This document shows positions 29,434 to 31,962 of a stretch of 31,962 nucleotides of DNA, piece by piece. The notes beneath the pieces were generated by a model that worked only from the letters and a program-made list of their open reading frames with translations, was not told where the DNA came from and made no database searches. Source of the stretch: a virus; IMG/VR virus record IMGVR_UViG_3300037847_001791, positions 1 through 31,962 of that record. One strand, 5' to 3'. The stretch's first letter is position 1; each line of letters starts with the position of its first letter. The position numbers and the translations under genes are program-made.

Positions 29434-31962
29434 ATGACAGTAAGTAGTAGTACAAGTAAAGTTAGTTTTAGTGGTAACGGTTCGCTTACTACCTTTGCTT
29501 ATAGTTTTAAGATATTTGACCAAGATGATCTTACAGTTATCTTGCGCGCAGCTGATGGAACAGAAACTGTCCAGACTATAACAACACACTATACAGTTAC
29601 AGGCGTAGGGTCGGCTAGTGGCGGTAATGTTGTATTTGGTACGGCTCCGGCAAGCGGTGTTACTGTAGTGATTTTGCGCGAGCAACCACTTACACAAGGT
29701 TTAGACTTAGTTGCTAACGATCCGTTTCCAGCTGAAAGCTTAGAAGAGGCGTTAGATAAGTTAGTGTTTATGACGCAAAAGCATGAAGAGGAACTTAGTC
29801 GTGCTATTAAAGGATCGCGTACAAACGTAATATCTAACTCAGAATTTACGGTATCTGCTACAGACCGAGCTAACAAACTATTTAGTTTTGATAGTTCTGG
29901 TAACTTATCCATAGCACAAGAATTAGGAACCTTTCGCGGTAATTGGGCAACTAGCACTTCTTACAATGCTAGAGATTTAGTAAAAGACACAAGCACCAAT
30001 AACATATTTTTAGTTAACACAGCGCATACTAGTTCTGGTTCTCAACCTCTTACAACAAATGCTAACAGTGCAAAATACGATCTTATCGTAGATGCTGCAT
30101 CGGCAACTACTGCACAAACCGCAGCGGCTGCAAGTGCTACTGCGGCGGCGGCTTCAGAAACTGCATCAGCCGCTTCAGAGACTGCATCGGCTGCTTCTCA
30201 GGCAGCAGCGGCTACAAGCGCTACTAATAGCGCGAATTCGGCTACTGCATCGGCTGCATCAGCTACATCAGCGGCAGCAAGTTTTGACGATTTTGATGAT
30301 AGGTACTTAGGCGCAAAGTCAACGTCAGGTGGCAACCCAACGACCGACAACGACGGAAACGCGCTTATTGATGGCGCATTATTTTTTGACACGACTAATA
30401 ATGTGTTAATGGTGTACAACTTAGGTACGACTACGTGGCTACGTACAACGCCTACGTCCTCAGACCAAACAGCTATAAATGCAGTTAACGCAGATGCAAC
30501 AGACATAGGGCTTGTTGCTGGGTCGATCACTAATGTTAATAATGTTGGTGGCGATATAACAAACGTAAATACAGTGGCTGGTCAAATAAGCCCTACAAAT
30601 AACATTTCTACGGTCGCTGGAATTTCATCCGCAGTAAGCACAGTTGCTGGTGATACGACTGCTATCAATGCTCTGTCAGCCGTCACAACAGAAATTGGAT
30701 TGCTTGGTGTATCAAGTGTAATTACAGACATGGGCATCTTAGGTACAGCAGATGCAGTTGCAGATATGGCAATACTTGGCACTTCTGATGTTGTTGCGGA
30801 TATGGCAATTCTTGGTACGTCTGCAAATGTTACGGCAATGAGCAATGTTAGTGGCTCAATATCTAACGTTAATACTGTTGCTAATAATCTTACTTCTGTA
30901 AACTCATTTGGTAATCAGTATGTAGTTAGTGCTAGTGCGCCTAGCTCTCCTACCGAGGGTTTGCTATGGTTTGATACATCTACCGATACAATGAAAGTTT
31001 ACAATGGTTCTAGTTTTCAAAACGCTGGGTCAAGTGTAAACGGCACAACTGACAGATCTAATTATGTAGTTGGCACAAGCTCTGGAAGTTACACTGGATC
31101 TACTACAGTTTTTCCGGCAACATATGATGCTGGTTTTTTAGACGTATATTTAAACGGTGTTCGTCTTGATCCAGCCGATTTTACTGCAACAAATGGTACA
31201 TCAGTTACATTAGGTAGTGCAGCAACAAGTGGTGATATAGTTGGTATTGTGGGCTATGGCACTTTTGAGTTAGCAGATCACTACAATAAAACTAATTCAG
31301 ATGCTCGATATGCTCAGTTATCAGGAGCAACATTTACTGGTGATATAAGCGGTACAAATGCTACCTTATCTGGCTACTTACGTGGCCCATCAACATTTAC
31401 AATAGATCCAGCAACGCATGGCGATAATACTGGTACGCTTGTTGTTGCTGGGAATTTGCAAGTAGACGGTACTACCTCGACTATAAATAGTACGACATTA
31501 ACAGTAGATGATTTAAATGTTGTTGTGGCCTCTGGTGCGGCTAATGCTGCGGCTGCAAACGGTGCTGGACTTACAGTAGATGGAGCAAGTGCCACATTTA
31601 ACTATGCTTCTACTGGTGACAAATGGACAATGAACAAACCATTAGATGTAACAGGTGCTGTTACTGCAACGTCATTTAGCGGTGATGGTTCTGCATTAAC
31701 AGGAATTGGTTTTACAACTAATGTAGTAACAAGCAATACTACAGCATCAAAAAATAATCATTACTATCTTAATGGCTCAAGTATTACTCTTACTTTACCT
31801 TCCTCTCCAAGTGTAGGTGATGAAGTTAGAATAAGTGAGGTAGCTGGTAATACAAATAATACGATTGGTCGTAATAGTAGTAACATAATGGGTGCTGCTG
31901 AAGATTTAACAATAGACACAGCATATCTTGTATTAAGTTTAAGGTATGTAGATAGCACTATT
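29434..31962 (+). CDS. tail fibre protein, T7 gp17-type N-terminus, open at the right edge
   Basis: The frame from ATG 29434 (AAGGAATTGCT before it) stays open for 843 codons to the edge. The first 130 residues are the T7-type tail-fibre attachment domain (SSTSKVSFSGNGSLTTFAYSFKIF, ILREQPLTQGLDLVANDPFPAESLEEALDKLV). Next come an Ala/Ser/Thr triple-helix-like stretch (about 225-285), then NV-NVGG/IT-VNTVAG and VADMAILGTS repeats, then beta-rich shaft parts including DARYAQLSGATFTGDIS and LDVTGAVTATSFSGDGSALTGIG. The C-terminal receptor-binding end is missing here; the first 90 bases of the window may supply it. Confidence 0.88.
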   Translation, partial: MTVSSSTSKVSFSGNGSLTTFAYSFKIFDQDDLTVILRAADGTETVQTITTHYTVTGVGSASGGNVVFGTAPASGVTVVILREQPLTQGLDLVANDPFPAESLEEALDKLVFMTQKHEEELSRAIKGSRTNVISNSEFTVSATDRANKLFSFDSSGNLSIAQELGTFRGNWATSTSYNARDLVKDTSTNNIFLVNTAHTSSGSQPLTTNANSAKYDLIVDAASATTAQTAAAASATAAAASETASAASETASAASQAAAATSATNSANSATASAASATSAAASFDDFDDRYLGAKSTSGGNPTTDNDGNALIDGALFFDTTNNVLMVYNLGTTTWLRTTPTSSDQTAINAVNADATDIGLVAGSITNVNNVGGDITNVNTVAGQISPTNNISTVAGISSAVSTVAGDTTAINALSAVTTEIGLLGVSSVITDMGILGTADAVADMAILGTSDVVADMAILGTSANVTAMSNVSGSISNVNTVANNLTSVNSFGNQYVVSASAPSSPTEGLLWFDTSTDTMKVYNGSSFQNAGSSVNGTTDRSNYVVGTSSGSYTGSTTVFPATYDAGFLDVYLNGVRLDPADFTATNGTSVTLGSAATSGDIVGIVGYGTFELADHYNKTNSDARYAQLSGATFTGDISGTNATLSGYLRGPSTFTIDPATHGDNTGTLVVAGNLQVDGTTSTINSTTLTVDDLNVVVASGAANAAAANGAGLTVDGASATFNYASTGDKWTMNKPLDVTGAVTATSFSGDGSALTGIGFTTNVVTSNTTASKNNHYYLNGSSITLTLPSSPSVGDEVRISEVAGNTNNTIGRNSSNIMGAAEDLTIDTAYLVLSLRYVDSTI

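Noticed and set aside
29402-29437. 11-residue frame (MVLGQQGKELL) before the tail fibre
   Set aside because: Too short and unsupported; it overlaps the fibre's ribosome-binding region.
20920-31962. Diversity-generating retroelement, expected by analogy with BPP-1
   Set aside because: No reverse transcriptase, no adenine-rich template/variable repeat pair seen; the fibre end is also outside the window.

Overview
This window looks like a nearly complete, possibly complete, genome of a small tailed phage with a T7-like/BPP-1-like podovirus virion (short non-contractile tail). The evidence is an ordered head and tail module: TerS, TerL, a head-tail connector portal of T7 gp8 size, a Bbp19-like protein, scaffold, major capsid, decoration protein, tubular tail proteins A and B, gp13- and gp14-like proteins, three very large internal virion proteins and a T7-gp17-type tail fibre. 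There is no rRNA, tRNA, CRISPR array or cellular housekeeping gene. Many small proteins belong to families I recognise from marine podophages, and the 3-TM GTA-type holin and DUF6362-like protein suggest an alphaproteobacterial host. That host assignment is inference. I see no integrase, RNA polymerase, DNA polymerase, helicase or primase, so transcription and most replication probably use host enzymes.

Layout: (1) 1-3347, rightward: the last 29 codons of a gene (probably the tail-fibre C-terminus), then a tightly overlapping lysis and membrane cassette (coiled-coil TM protein, EF-hand membrane protein, 3-TM holin, spanin-like protein, M15 endolysin), then five tiny lysine-rich genes, four of which contain an SMM motif near the C-terminus. 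(2) 3349-5989, leftward: recombination cassette (PD-(D/E)XK exonuclease, annealing-type protein, possible ssDNA-binding protein, HTH protein) and two small proteins, one of them exported. (3) 6061-8041, rightward: Cro-like regulator, Hjc-like resolvase, winged helix, two zinc-binding proteins, an Asn-rich gene holding an AT-rich repeat cluster that may be the replication origin, and a DUF6362-like protein. (4) 8208-10022, leftward: six small early proteins with duplicated terminators at the end. (5) 10270-31962, rightward: packaging, head, tail, internal virion proteins and tail fibre, running off the right edge.

The tail fibre is open at the right edge, and the left edge begins in the same phase inside a C-terminal coding fragment. 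Joining the ends would give one continuous late operon (packaging to structure to fibre to lysis), so the window may be a circularly permuted complete genome cut inside the fibre gene.

Regulation: three early promoters carry a -35 TTGACA inside a shared dyad (TGACAG..T..TGTCA) at 6005, 8881 and 10090. One lies directly in front of the Cro-like gene, which suggests a single repressor controlling the early operons. A short promoter-hairpin-terminator unit (10134-10258) sits just before the terminase genes and resembles a lambda 6S/Q-type late leader, so late genes may be switched on by antitermination.
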